From Pedosphaera parvula Ellin514 (GTDB lineage: Bacteria > Verrucomicrobiota > Verrucomicrobiia > Limisphaerales > Pedosphaeraceae): 64,000 nucleotides of DNA. Numbering within the stretch: the stretch's first letter is position 1; every line of letters starts with the position of its first letter. The translations under genes were made by a program, and so were the position numbers. Location of the stretch: assembly GCF_000172555.1 (NCBI RefSeq), contig NZ_ABOX02000027.1, positions 18,691-82,690 on the forward strand, read 5' to 3'. The notes beneath the pieces were generated by a model, which was given only the letters and a program-made list of their open reading frames with translations, was not told the origin of the DNA and searched no databases. This document shows, piece by piece, positions 26,532 to 34,613 of the stretch.

Positions 26532-27206
26532 GTGAAACGCGCGTTCACGCTCTTCGAGTTGCTTGCCGTCGTTGCGGTGATTGCTGTGCTGGTGAGTTTG
26601 TTGCTTCCCGCCCTGTCCCGCGCAAACGCCAAGTCCAGGCGCACCACCTGTCTCAACAATCTAAAGCAGGTGAATCTTGGCTTGCGGATGTATGTCGAAG
26701 ACAATGGCGACACGCTTCCCAATACCAATGCAGTGATGTCCGCCTATAAAGGGCTGGTGAAAACGTATGTCGGGCTGGAAGCACCTTCTTCACCCAATGA
26801 CCGGCTTTTCACGTGCCCAGCCGACCGATTCAGCGTGGATGCGATCAACAATGTTGTCACAAGCGGGAGCATGCACGAAAGCTCCGCGTGGGATTATTCC
26901 AGCTATGGATTCAACGGCCTTAACCGGATGAGCGAGTTGCTTCCTGGTGTTGCTGGTAAAAAGCTTTCTTCAATCCGTGACTCAGTGAAAACAGTCTTGT
27001 TGGCGGAGAACTCGGCCTTCTTCGGGTTCTCGTGGCATGAGCCGGGGAGTCCGCCGATAGCAAACAATGCGCAGAGTGTCGTCAGCTTCGGTGACGGGCA
27101 CGTCGATTATGTTCGCATCTATTGGGATGGCGTTAGCGGCAAAACAGATGCGCCGATGTTTTACAATCCGCCTGCTGGATATGATTATAAATGGAGCGGA
27201 GATTGA
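26532..27206 (+). CDS. Type II-like pseudopilin with prepilin N-terminus
   Basis: The prepilin signal is KRAFTLFELLAVVAVIAVL with Ala rather than Gly at -1, followed by F+1 and E+5, and a 20-residue hydrophobic helix. The globular domain shows RRTTCLNNLKQVNLGLRMY, the start of the DUF1559-like body found in great numbers in Planctomycetes and Verrucomicrobia, and ends with VSFGDGHVDYVR. Cleavage by a prepilin peptidase would release a pseudopilin for the periplasm or surface. It follows the sigma-factor gene by 4 bases, hence one transcript; the sigma gene probably controls it. Confidence 0.88.
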   Translation: MKRAFTLFELLAVVAVIAVLVSLLLPALSRANAKSRRTTCLNNLKQVNLGLRMYVEDNGDTLPNTNAVMSAYKGLVKTYVGLEAPSSPNDRLFTCPADRFSVDAINNVVTSGSMHESSAWDYSSYGFNGLNRMSELLPGVAGKKLSSIRDSVKTVLLAENSAFFGFSWHEPGSPPIANNAQSVVSFGDGHVDYVRIYWDGVSGKTDAPMFYNPPAGYDYKWSGD

Positions 27207-27263
27207 ATTCTGCTGCCGCGAGCGTCGAAGCTTCAAACTGGCGAGATATTTTTGATCACATTG

Positions 27264-27541
27264 GAAAACCAAACCACCGTTCGAACCGAGGTATTGGGAG
27301 GCTGACCACGTTTCTGACAATGGCGTATATCATCTTTGTGCAACCGGCGGTGTTGTCGGGGGCGGCGATGTGTCAGAATGTCAGAAAGATTGATTGGTCG
27401 GATTATAGTGAGTCGGTGCCGTCGCTTTTGATCATGGTGGGAATTCCGCTTTGTTATTCGATTGCGGATGGACTGGCGCTGGGATTCATCAGTTACCCGA
27501 TCATCAAATTTTTCAGCGGGCGCGGGAAGGAGATTGGGGCA
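27264..27541 (+). pseudogene. Remnant of the same purine permease, copy 2 (278 bp direct repeat)
   Basis: It repeats 24622-24901. It lacks the first nine codons present in copy 1 and starts inside them at GAAAACCAAACCACC. It has the same missing base (GGCTGACC) and the same fusion of SGA to the KIDWSDYSESVP end, but it keeps the frame TFLTMAYIIFVQPAVLSGA better. It stops abruptly after GGGGCA, short of the LLAAVLIMYF end, and runs straight into a stretch with the GTAACC box. The offset between copies is exactly 2640 bases over most of the length. Confidence 0.88.
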
Positions 27542-27599
27542 TTTTCCTTCGCGCCGGTTTCCCCATCTGGTAATCCGAGTTCCCTGCGACATAAAAGGA

Positions 27600-27620
27600 C
27601 TGTAACCTTTTTTGCATCGG
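27600..27620 (+). promoter_or_regulatory. Second copy of the GTAACC promoter-like box, without a gene
   Basis: CTGTAACCTTTTTTGCATCGG matches 25138-25157 apart from one added T and an A/G change. No open frame follows on this strand; the HEAT-repeat gene ends here from the other side. A preceding GCGACATAAAAGGA resembles GCCGCATAAACCTG before the first box. It reads as the remains of an upstream region whose sigma-factor gene is gone. Confidence 0.5.
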
Positions 27621-28577
27621 CTACTTTGCCCCGAGTTGTGCCGCGGCTTTGGGATCTAGTTGCTTCAGCATACTCTCCGCCGCTGACCGGACATTGGGGT
27701 CGGCATTGCTCAGGTTTCTGGTTAAGAGTGCTTTCATTTCGTTGGTGGAAAGAATCCGGCGCAGACTTGCGAATAGCGGATATCTGATGTTTGGGTTGGA
27801 ATTTCCCAAGTACTGCTGAAGGACAGGAACGGCGGCTTTGGCCTCCCCTTCAAAGGCACCCAGGGTTCCGATCAACAGACTGACCTGGATCCGATTAAGC
27901 GCGGGGTTGTGCGGTTGGTTTTGATCGAGACTGTTCATCAGGGCCGGAACGGCCATTTGAGGGTTGCTATGGATTTTGTGTAGCGTGATGATTGCGTGAG
28001 TGCGCACGGAGGAATTAGTAGAATTCAGCGCCCGGACCAGGGCGGGAACCGCAGCCTGAGCATTGGTTCCAAACTCCCCGAGAATTGCCGAGTTCCCGGC
28101 CCAATCCTTTGCGTTGGTATCGTCAAGCGCCACAACCAGTGGGCCAATCGATTCACCTTTGATTTTCATTAACGCTGCCGTAGCTGGAAATCCAAAAACC
28201 TCCTTCGTTTGGTGGCTCGCCCGGACGAGGGCGGGGATGGCATTGCTGGCGGCTGCGCCTATTTCCCCGAGGGCGCGGGCAGCCTGGGCACGCTCGATAT
28301 TCCGATCAATGGACAGCAATTTGTCCATGGTGTTGCGCAAGGGTGAGGCTGGTCGGTCAAGAGTATCGATCAAATAAGGGACTGCCTTTTCGCCCATCGA
28401 TCGCAGAGCCAACTGCGCCTCGGCTTGCTGCTGTTGATCCCCCAATTGCAATTCGGTGGACCAGTAGCTCAAGGATCGTCCGTGATAAAGGGGTCCGGCA
28501 CCCCGTGAAATCATCCAAAAGAGAGAACCTGCGATCAATCCTATGAGGACGGTGAGAATGCAGAACCTTTTTTTCAT
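27621..28577 (-). CDS. Membrane-anchored or secreted HEAT-repeat protein
   Basis: The 318-residue protein begins with a hydrophobic leader (FCILTVLIGLIAGSLFWMI) that could be an uncleaved anchor. Helical HEAT/PBS-lyase-like repeats of about 35-40 residues then run to the end: ERAQAARALGEIGAAASNAI, AILGEFGTNAQAAVPALVRA, NSSVRTHAIITLHKI, ADPNVRSAAESMLKQL. Such proteins are scaffolds for protein contacts. Orientation is opposite to its neighbours and no partner is evident. It belongs to a type abundant in Verrucomicrobia; no function is claimed. Confidence 0.85.
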   Translation of the reverse strand: MKKRFCILTVLIGLIAGSLFWMISRGAGPLYHGRSLSYWSTELQLGDQQQQAEAQLALRSMGEKAVPYLIDTLDRPASPLRNTMDKLLSIDRNIERAQAARALGEIGAAASNAIPALVRASHQTKEVFGFPATAALMKIKGESIGPLVVALDDTNAKDWAGNSAILGEFGTNAQAAVPALVRALNSTNSSVRTHAIITLHKIHSNPQMAVPALMNSLDQNQPHNPALNRIQVSLLIGTLGAFEGEAKAAVPVLQQYLGNSNPNIRYPLFASLRRILSTNEMKALLTRNLSNADPNVRSAAESMLKQLDPKAAAQLGAK

Positions 28578-28725
28578 GCAGGCGGAGTATGGCTATTTTG
28601 GAAGAAGAGGACTAGTGGTTTCCTTATCTGCTATAAAAAGCTAAAGGCGGTAATGCCTAAGCAAGCCGGAGAAATCCGCGACACCTCTGGCGTAGTTTGA
28701 GTTCGTAAACTGGAATATCGATTAT

Positions 28726-29022
28726 ATGCCCGAAAGAAAAACGAAGTGGAAGTTTGTAGGCGATTATCCTCTCGTGGAATATCAATGTGGAGATCGCGCC
28801 GGAGATCGAATCAGATTGCGACGGGAGATCATTGTTCGCAATCATGAAGGCAAACCCACTGGTGAAGTTTATCGTGCCGGTGAAATATGGACAATTCTGG
28901 GGGGATCAACGGAGCCGCCGGTTGTGCTCTGGCTGAGGCAGGCGGATGGTCGTCGCCATACCTGGGATGAGGATGATGGTTTTTGGGAGTGGTTTGAAAA
29001 GGTGGAGGAAGGTGAGCCTTAA
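28726..29022 (+). CDS. Small soluble protein of unknown function
   Basis: The 98-residue protein has charged and aromatic strands: WKFVGDYPLVEYQ, RIRLRREIIVRNHEGKP, GEVYRAGEIWTILGG, PVVLWLRQADGRRHTW, and an acidic Trp-rich end (DDGFWEWFEKVEEGEP). This pattern suggests an all-beta SH3-like barrel. I do not recognise the family. It stands alone, 150-400 bases from either neighbour. Codon use looks coding, with a balanced, fully open frame from a single ATG. Confidence 0.55.
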   Translation: MPERKTKWKFVGDYPLVEYQCGDRAGDRIRLRREIIVRNHEGKPTGEVYRAGEIWTILGGSTEPPVVLWLRQADGRRHTWDEDDGFWEWFEKVEEGEP

Positions 29023-29416
29023 CGTTGTAATAGCGATATGGTCGAGGGAAGCGCGGCGGTTTTTCAGATGGGCACTGGTCCTTACTGATTAGAATGATGC
29101 CTAGACGGTGGGATTGAAGTCGTCGGCCGCCTCCGCGGGAAACAGGTGAGGGTTGGGTTGGATCGCGGGCATTGTTGGGGAGCGCGCGGCGTTGGCAACC
29201 GCAAAATAGCACAATAACCCTTTGACCATGCAGACCGTATCTACCATTAGAACGAGCCTGGCGGTTGAATTGGAGTCTGTGGGCCGCGTACGCGGATGTG
29301 GCAGCATGGACAAAAGGAGACAGGGATAATTATGTGTGAGAAGGCTGCTATTTGGTGGGATTTTGTTGGGGATATGGTAGAAGTAATTGAATGCGAGCCG
29401 TCAACGATCCTATCTT
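29023..29416. other. Intergenic stretch without a gene
   Basis: This is 394 bases between the small protein and adenine deaminase. Short open frames are present on both strands, but none has a convincing start, ribosome site or composition. No hairpin followed by T's was found, and I could not identify a promoter with confidence. Confidence 0.5.
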
Positions 29417-31123
29417 ATGAGGCATCTACAAGAAAAACTAAGCATCGCACGCGGGGAGAAGCCAGCGGAGTTACTCTTTAAAAATGCCAATTTGGTCAAC
29501 GTCTTGAGTGGTGAGATTCATCGCACCAATGTGGCAGTGACGGATGGACGGGTGGTGGGGATTGGAGATTATGAAGGGGAGCAGGTCATTGATTTAAAGG
29601 GGGCGTATCTGGCGCCGAGTTTGATCGATGGCCATTTCCATGTGGAGAGTTCGATGTTGACGATGCCGGAGTTTGCGCGTGCAGTGGTGCCGCATGGCAC
29701 CGGGGTGGTGGTGATTGATCCGCATGAGTATGCCAATGTGCTCGGGTTGGATGGGATTCGCTACGTGTTGGAATCGAGCAAGAATCTCCCGATTGATTTC
29801 TTCATCATGTTGCCTTCCTGTGTGCCGGCGACGCATTTGGAAACGGCGGGGGCGCGGTTGACGGCGGATGATTTGAAGTTGATGATTGCGGATGAGCGGG
29901 TGGCGGGGGTTGCGGAGTTGATGAATTATCCCGGCGTGTATCTCGGAGTGGAGAGTGAGTTGGACAAGATAAAGGCAGGGAAGGGAAAGGCGATTGATGG
30001 GCATGCGCCGGGATTAAGGGGAAAGAATTTAAATGCTTATGTGCTTGCCGGAGTAAAGTCGGATCATGAGTCGACTGAGTTGGAAGAGGCGCATGAGAAG
30101 TTGCGGTTGGGGATGCATTTACTGTTGCGCGAAGGGAGCACGGAACGGAATTTAGCAACGCTCGCGCCGTTGGTGAATCCGCATAACGCCATGAATCTCT
30201 CATATGCGACGGATGACAAGCTGGCGGGAGATTTGGTTTCTGAGGGGCATATTGATCATGCGGTGAGGAAGTCAATTCAGATGGGGGTGTCGCCGATTAC
30301 GGCGTTGCAGATCGCGACCATCAACACGGCGCGGCATTATCGATTGAGGAATTACGGGGCGATTGCGCCACGATATTGGGCGGACTTCATTGTGTTTGAT
30401 GATTTGAAGAACATTGTGGTTCGGCAGACGTATAAAAAGGGAATTCTAGTAGCGGAGAATGGGAAGTATTTTGGCGAGCATCCTGAGATTGTGCCACAGC
30501 CGCGCAGCACAATGAATTTGCGTTATAAGCCATCGGACCTGGAGGTTAAAGCGGAAAAGCCGGGGCGCATCCGGGTGATTGAAATTGTGCCGCAGCAGAT
30601 TGTCACGAAGGAGTTGCTCGAAACGCCCAAGGTTGAGAATGGGAAGATCGTGGCGGATGTGGAACGGGATATTTTGAAGATGGTGGTGGTGGAGCGGCAT
30701 CGGGCCACGGGAAATGTCGGAGTTGGTTTTGTGCGCGGGTTCAAGCTGAAGCAAGGGGCATTGGGGTCAACGGTGGCGCATGATGCTCACAATGTGGTGG
30801 TGGTGGGGACGAACGATGAGGATATTCTGAAGGTGATACAGGAACTGGAGAATTTGAAGGGTGGCCAGGTGGCGGTGTCGCAAGGCCAGGTGAAGGCTGA
30901 ACTGGCGTTGCCGATTGCGGGGTTGGTATCGGATCAACCGTTGGATGAGGTGATCGATCGGATTGCGGGATTGAATGCAGCAGCGGCAGAGATGGGCTGT
31001 GAGCTGGAAGCGCCGTTTATGACGCTGTCCTTTCTAAGTCTGTCACCGATACCGGAGTTGAAGTTGACGGATCAAGGGTTGATTGATGCGGTGCATATGC
31101 GGACGACGAGTTTGTTTGAGTGA
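29417..31123 (+). CDS. ade: Adenine deaminase
   Basis: It deaminates adenine to hypoxanthine, the substrate of the xanthine dehydrogenase upstream. It is a binuclear amidohydrolase of 568 residues from ATG 29417; a TTG at 29387 would add ten residues and looks less likely. Motifs: PSLIDGHFHVESSMLT with the metal His pair, VIDPHEYANVLG, LPSCVPATHLETAG, GHAPGLRGKNLNAY, SDHESTELEEA, ATINTARHYRL, and in the C-terminal domain VGFVRGFKLKQGALGSTVAHDAHN. It stands outside the main island but completes its purine entry. Confidence 0.94.
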   Translation: MRHLQEKLSIARGEKPAELLFKNANLVNVLSGEIHRTNVAVTDGRVVGIGDYEGEQVIDLKGAYLAPSLIDGHFHVESSMLTMPEFARAVVPHGTGVVVIDPHEYANVLGLDGIRYVLESSKNLPIDFFIMLPSCVPATHLETAGARLTADDLKLMIADERVAGVAELMNYPGVYLGVESELDKIKAGKGKAIDGHAPGLRGKNLNAYVLAGVKSDHESTELEEAHEKLRLGMHLLLREGSTERNLATLAPLVNPHNAMNLSYATDDKLAGDLVSEGHIDHAVRKSIQMGVSPITALQIATINTARHYRLRNYGAIAPRYWADFIVFDDLKNIVVRQTYKKGILVAENGKYFGEHPEIVPQPRSTMNLRYKPSDLEVKAEKPGRIRVIEIVPQQIVTKELLETPKVENGKIVADVERDILKMVVVERHRATGNVGVGFVRGFKLKQGALGSTVAHDAHNVVVVGTNDEDILKVIQELENLKGGQVAVSQGQVKAELALPIAGLVSDQPLDEVIDRIAGLNAAAAEMGCELEAPFMTLSFLSLSPIPELKLTDQGLIDAVHMRTTSLFE

Positions 31124-31155
31124 AGGTTAATCGCCGTCGAGAAATAGAAATACGA

Positions 31156-32231
31156 TTAGAAATCCTCAGTTTCGGACTTATTGTAAGCAATTTTATAGGC
31201 CGTGACAGCAGCAAAGAAGAGCCATAGGACCAAGTAAGGGCTCCAAGCCTGCACAAGCATTTTGTTGAGGGACAGATTTTCGCCAACCACGCCACGAAGA
31301 GTGCGGGAAAATTCTTCCTGAGAAGGTCTTCCCTGCAGAAATTCCCTCAGCTCCGGCAACTCTCTTTTGCGAAACTCAACAATATCCTGGTCAGTTATTG
31401 TGCCCTGTTTAACGTAATGTTTTGCCAATTCTTTAACAGAGGGCAAGGGACCGTGTTGTGTAAAGTTGCTGAAGGCAACCGCCATGATCCTGGCATAGCG
31501 TTTTTTGCAAAACACAACCTTCTCTCCGGGGTCTAAATCGCGAGGAGAAAAGCCCTGCTCTTCCAATACTTTCCTTATGTCATCATCGGTGACGGCCTTG
31601 TCGGCATCCTTCGCATAATCGATTAGATTCTCGTAAGAAAACAGTGTGGCCACATCCAATGCGAGGTTGATGCGAGCGTGAATCACAAAGTATTCTCCAC
31701 CCAATACGGAAATAAATGCTGCGAACGAAGCCACACCGGCCAGGCCGAAACTGCCTGCCCCGGCAGCGAAACGAGCCGCAAAGCCAATCGTAAGGCCGAT
31801 AACAATGCCCACGAGCGAGCCGACTCCCCAACCCATAAAACGGAAGGCGGGATCAAATTGGACTTTGAGTTTATGCCAGAGCAGCATGGCGGCTACAGAA
31901 GCCAGGCTGGTGATGAGGATGCCAAGACAGAAGCGGAACCTGGTTGGTCCCGACAGAATTGGTGAGATAGAACCTTCGTCTTCCGACCTCAAGACTCGGC
32001 GCCACCAAGTATTGGCTCGTCTTTGTTCACGCGCCAAAGCCCCGCTTTGTGCCTTTCGAATATATTCATTGGCCAGAGATGTGCCATCGGCTCCACAATT
32101 TGGACAAGCAATGGGAAATTGCAACCGGCCATTGATTGGCTCTTCATACACCGTATAACTCGGGCCACAAAGATTGGCTCTTCATACACCGTATAACTCG
32201 GGCCACAAAGGCATTTAACTGTAATGTCCAT
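31156..32231 (-). pseudogene. Zinc-ribbon membrane protein frameshifted by a 38-bp tandem duplication
   Basis: Downstream of the duplication the frame is open for 331 codons. It encodes FPIACPNCGADGTSLANEY, a basic stretch, two or three membrane helices (about 75-175), a cytosolic region (ITDQDIVEFRKRELPEL) and a final helix (YLVLWLFFAAVTAYKIAY). Upstream, from ATG 32231, MDITVKCLCGPSYTVYEEPI supplies the first Cys pair of the ribbon. With one copy of the 38-bp repeat removed, the two parts join as YEEPINGRLQFPIACPNCG, an intact C-x-C...CPNCG ribbon. With both copies the frame shifts and stops. A GTG at 32151 could still start a shortened protein. Function unknown. Confidence 0.75.
32135..32210. 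repeat. Perfect 38-bp tandem duplication
   Basis: Bases 32135-32172 and 32173-32210 are identical (ATTGGCTCTTCATACACC ... GGGCCACAAAG). 38 is not a multiple of three, so it shifts the reading frame of the membrane-protein gene in which it lies. The absence of any difference between units points to a very recent event or an assembly error. Confidence 0.95.
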
Positions 32232-32463
32232 TTCAATTTCGTCGGTGATTTCTCTTTCCGTAACCGTGCTGATTTGTGAGAGCATTAGTTGAGCCAGATT
32301 CAAAACAAGGTGAGATGCAAAGTCTTGATAGAAGCGAAAACTGGTGAGGCAAATAGGGGTTGGCCAGATTACGTGGCGGGATTCAATCCAGGCTCTCCAT
32401 ATGTGAGTCAACGATCCCCGCAGGCAGGATTGACGAGAAGAGGCGCCTGGTGGTTAATGCGGG

Positions 32464-32886
32464 ATGATGTTGATGCGGTATCTGGCGAATTTGAATAAGG
32501 CGCGGCTTATTTTGTGGTGCTATTTCATCTGGTATCTGGTGGTGTTGGTGCGGTATTTCGATGCGAATGTGCGGCTGTGGATGACTTCGCTGGGGTTGAG
32601 TGCGATTATTGGGGTTGCTCTTTATATCAGCACGACAGCGTCGGGGAAGGGGGCAGTAAAGTTGGGAACCTGGCAAACAATCCGGCTGTTTATGATGCCG
32701 TTTTGTGTCTCAAGTTTTTCAGCGTTGGTGAAGGGAAAAGGATTTGTGCTGATCTTCTCACCGAATCCAATGGAGATACTGGTGGCGATGGGGATTTGCG
32801 CGGTGTTGTGTGGGACGGTGTTTGCGCTGAAGCATAAAATGCTCCCCAAAATGTCTGATACAAGAGTGGAGCGGGAACGAGTCTGA
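32464..32886 (+). CDS. Small integral membrane protein of unknown function
   Basis: The 140-residue protein has four hydrophobic segments (about 12-30, 42-57, 72-88, 98-117), such as LILWCYFIWYLVVLVRYF, LGLSAIIGVALYIST and ILVAMGICAVLCGTVFAL, joined by short polar loops and ending in a basic tail. I do not recognise the family. Three ATG codons lie close together (32464, 32467 and 32473), any of which could start it. It follows the broken zinc-ribbon gene on the other strand and has no evident partner. Confidence 0.6.
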   Translation: MMLMRYLANLNKARLILWCYFIWYLVVLVRYFDANVRLWMTSLGLSAIIGVALYISTTASGKGAVKLGTWQTIRLFMMPFCVSSFSALVKGKGFVLIFSPNPMEILVAMGICAVLCGTVFALKHKMLPKMSDTRVERERV

Positions 32887-32912
32887 TTGCCAATTTTGAA
32901 AGCAACGAGGAC

Positions 32913-33083
32913 TTAACGCAAGTTGGCGAAGTAAAATCCAACTGCGAGCATGGCGGAGATCACAGCACCTGCAGCCAGGGACCAGATTAAAAAAATCTTA
33001 CGTTTACGACGAAGAGCCCGACCACCCATGCCTGGGAGCAGGTAAAATCGTTCCTGTTCTTTATTTTTTTTTGACCAAAACAT
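32913..33083 (-). CDS. Tiny single-pass membrane protein
   Basis: From ATG 33083 this gives 56 residues: MFWSKKNKEQERFYLLPG, a basic stretch (RALRRKRK) and one transmembrane helix (IFLIWSLAAGAVISAMLAVGF) near the C-terminus, ending YFANLR. By the positive-inside rule the N-terminus is cytosolic. The open frame runs further upstream, but those residues look random. Family unknown. Confidence 0.5.
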   Translation of the reverse strand: MFWSKKNKEQERFYLLPGMGGRALRRKRKIFLIWSLAAGAVISAMLAVGFYFANLR

Positions 33084-33182
33084 GCTAAATACGACAATTA
33101 AGAGTGAGATTATGAAGGATTCATCGCGACTGCGCCAGTTCAAAATTATCCCACATATCTGCTATTAAGACGTTGGGGCTTG

Positions 33183-33257
33183 GAGCCTATCCCAGTAGAG
33201 CATGTTACTCTTTTCAAGTGGTTGATAATCAAGCCACTTACCTACAGGCATAGGCTC
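33183..33257. repeat. Extended inverted repeat with a nested hairpin
   Basis: The outer arms GAGCCTAT-c-CC-a-GTAG (33183-33198) and CTAC-a-GG-c-ATAGGCTC (33242-33257) pair at 14 of 16 positions. An inner hairpin AAGTGG-TTGAT / ATCAA-g-CCACTT spans 33216-33239. The element lies in the 300-base gap between the tiny membrane protein and the CHAD gene. It could be a non-coding RNA, a palindromic mobile repeat or a regulatory structure. No T-run follows, so it is not a simple terminator. Confidence 0.6.
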
Positions 33258-33383
33258 TCAGAGTTTTGTTTCAGCAAATTGTGTGAATTCATGTGAGAAG
33301 AAAGCTTTGGATTGGAATCTGTCTGATCGCCTTACGGGACGGCTTGAAGTTCAGGTTGTGCATGGAAACTTAAAGGTTGAGGC

Positions 33384-34271
33384 ATGGCATACGAAATCAA
33401 AAAGGGGGGAGAGCTTGAGGATGAGCTACGCCGTGCGGCGCGGAGGCAGGCTCGATGCGCGGTGAGGCATCTGAAGGAAAGGAATGCGAGGGGAGTTGGA
33501 GAGTCCGTTCACGAGGCTCGAAAGAATTTGAAGAAGATCCGTGGGTTGATCCGGTTGGTGCGCGCGAACCTGGGGAAGAAGTTTTACAATAAGGAAAATC
33601 GATCTTTTCGGGACATAGCGAAGGTTTTGTCGGCCCGAAGAGATGTCGAGGTTTTGATCAAGACGCTCAAAAAATTTCGATCAGCTCATCGGTTTGCAGC
33701 CTCGAATCCGGCACTGACAAAATTGCACAAATCCTTAATCAAGCAGGAGAAGGAAGTTGCCGGAAAAATGAAGCATGAGAGCAAACAAGTATTGAAAAAT
33801 CTTAAATCCGCGCGGCGACGCACAAAGGATTGGCCGATTGGGAAGATCAAGCGATCTGACCTTTGCATTGGCTTCAAGGCAACTTATCGGCGGGGACGCA
33901 GGGCCTTTCAGAAAGCCCGGACCCAACCCAGTCCGGAGAATCTACACGAATGGAGAAAGCGGGTGAAAGATCTTGGATATCACTTCGCGCTGCTCAAGCA
34001 GTTTGGTTCGAAGAGATTGGGTTCCTATTGCACCGATTTAACATTGCTGGGTGATCGCCTTGGTGATGATCATGATCTCGTGATGTTGGCGACGGCTGTG
34101 CAAGCTAATTTGCCTACTCCGCACGAATTCGCCACGATTTCAAAATCAATTGATGCCAGCCGAAAACCATTGCAGAAATCAGTTTTTCGCCTGGGGAAAA
34201 AGCTGTATGCCGAAATACCTAAAACTTTTGTCGTTCGAATAAAAAAGGACTGGGCAAGGCAAAGAAAATAA
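33384..34271 (+). CDS. CHAD-domain protein
   Basis: The 295-residue protein is very basic and all-helical. CHAD hallmarks are the conserved His/Arg/Lys helices: VHEARKNLKKIRGLIRLVR in the first four-helix half, and ENLHEWRKRVKDLGYHFALL and LGDDHDLVML in the second half. CHAD domains bind polyphosphate through these basic faces and are often linked to polyphosphate granules. No polyphosphate kinase or CYTH domain is nearby, so the partner is unknown. It starts at MAYEIKKGGELED, a good family-like N-terminus. Confidence 0.9.
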   Translation: MAYEIKKGGELEDELRRAARRQARCAVRHLKERNARGVGESVHEARKNLKKIRGLIRLVRANLGKKFYNKENRSFRDIAKVLSARRDVEVLIKTLKKFRSAHRFAASNPALTKLHKSLIKQEKEVAGKMKHESKQVLKNLKSARRRTKDWPIGKIKRSDLCIGFKATYRRGRRAFQKARTQPSPENLHEWRKRVKDLGYHFALLKQFGSKRLGSYCTDLTLLGDRLGDDHDLVMLATAVQANLPTPHEFATISKSIDASRKPLQKSVFRLGKKLYAEIPKTFVVRIKKDWARQRK

Positions 34272-34392
34272 AATCAGTTCAATCGTCACGAAAATGTCAC
34301 CTGATTTCCATTTTGATGGAACACTACGCAGCCAAACTGCTGGATGATAATGTGCATCCTGACACTGATTTACATTTTTCTAGTGTTGCTCA

Positions 34393-34429
34393 CCGCGCGG
34401 TTTTGCCGGCTTAGCCGGGAAAGGCGCGG
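34393..34429. other. Nested GC-rich hairpin between convergent genes
   Basis: CCGCGC (34393-34398) pairs with GCGCGG (34424-34429), and inside it CCGGC-TTA-GCCGG forms a second stem. The structure lies between the ends of the CHAD gene and the tiny zinc-ribbon gene. No T-run follows on either strand. A role in ending transcription from both sides is possible but weakly supported. Confidence 0.35.
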
Positions 34430-34442
34430 AGGTTTCGCAGAT

Positions 34443-34613
34443 TTATAAAATCCAGGAGATAAAAACGATCAGGAGAACTGCGAAAAAGAAAAACAGGCCG
34501 CTGAGAATTTTCTTGCCATTTTTCGTGCAGGCAGTGGAGCCGCAGTTCTTGCATTGGGTTAAACTATCAGAAATCCGATGACCGCAATAACCGCACATGT
34601 TAAAAGATGCCAT
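34443..34613 (-). CDS. Tiny zinc-ribbon protein with one membrane helix
   Basis: The 56-residue frame reads MASFNMCGYCGHRISDS, then CKNCGSTAC, a KNGKK linker and a phenylalanine-rich transmembrane helix (ILSGLFFFFAVLLIVFISW) to the stop at 34443. The C-x2-C ... C-x2-C spacing is that of a rubredoxin-like zinc ribbon, placed in the cytosol and tethered to the membrane. Such anchored ribbons are widespread in bacteria, usually without a known role. It overlaps the start of a meaningless open frame on the other strand. Confidence 0.65.
   Translation of the reverse strand: MASFNMCGYCGHRISDSLTQCKNCGSTACTKNGKKILSGLFFFFAVLLIVFISWIL

Noticed and set aside
29296..29481. A 61-residue open frame before adenine deaminase
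   Set aside because: It overlaps the ade start in another frame and shows no coding character.
33183..33257. The inverted repeat as an integron attC site
   Set aside because: The required GTTRRRY/RYYYAAC core ends are not at its borders and no integrase is present.
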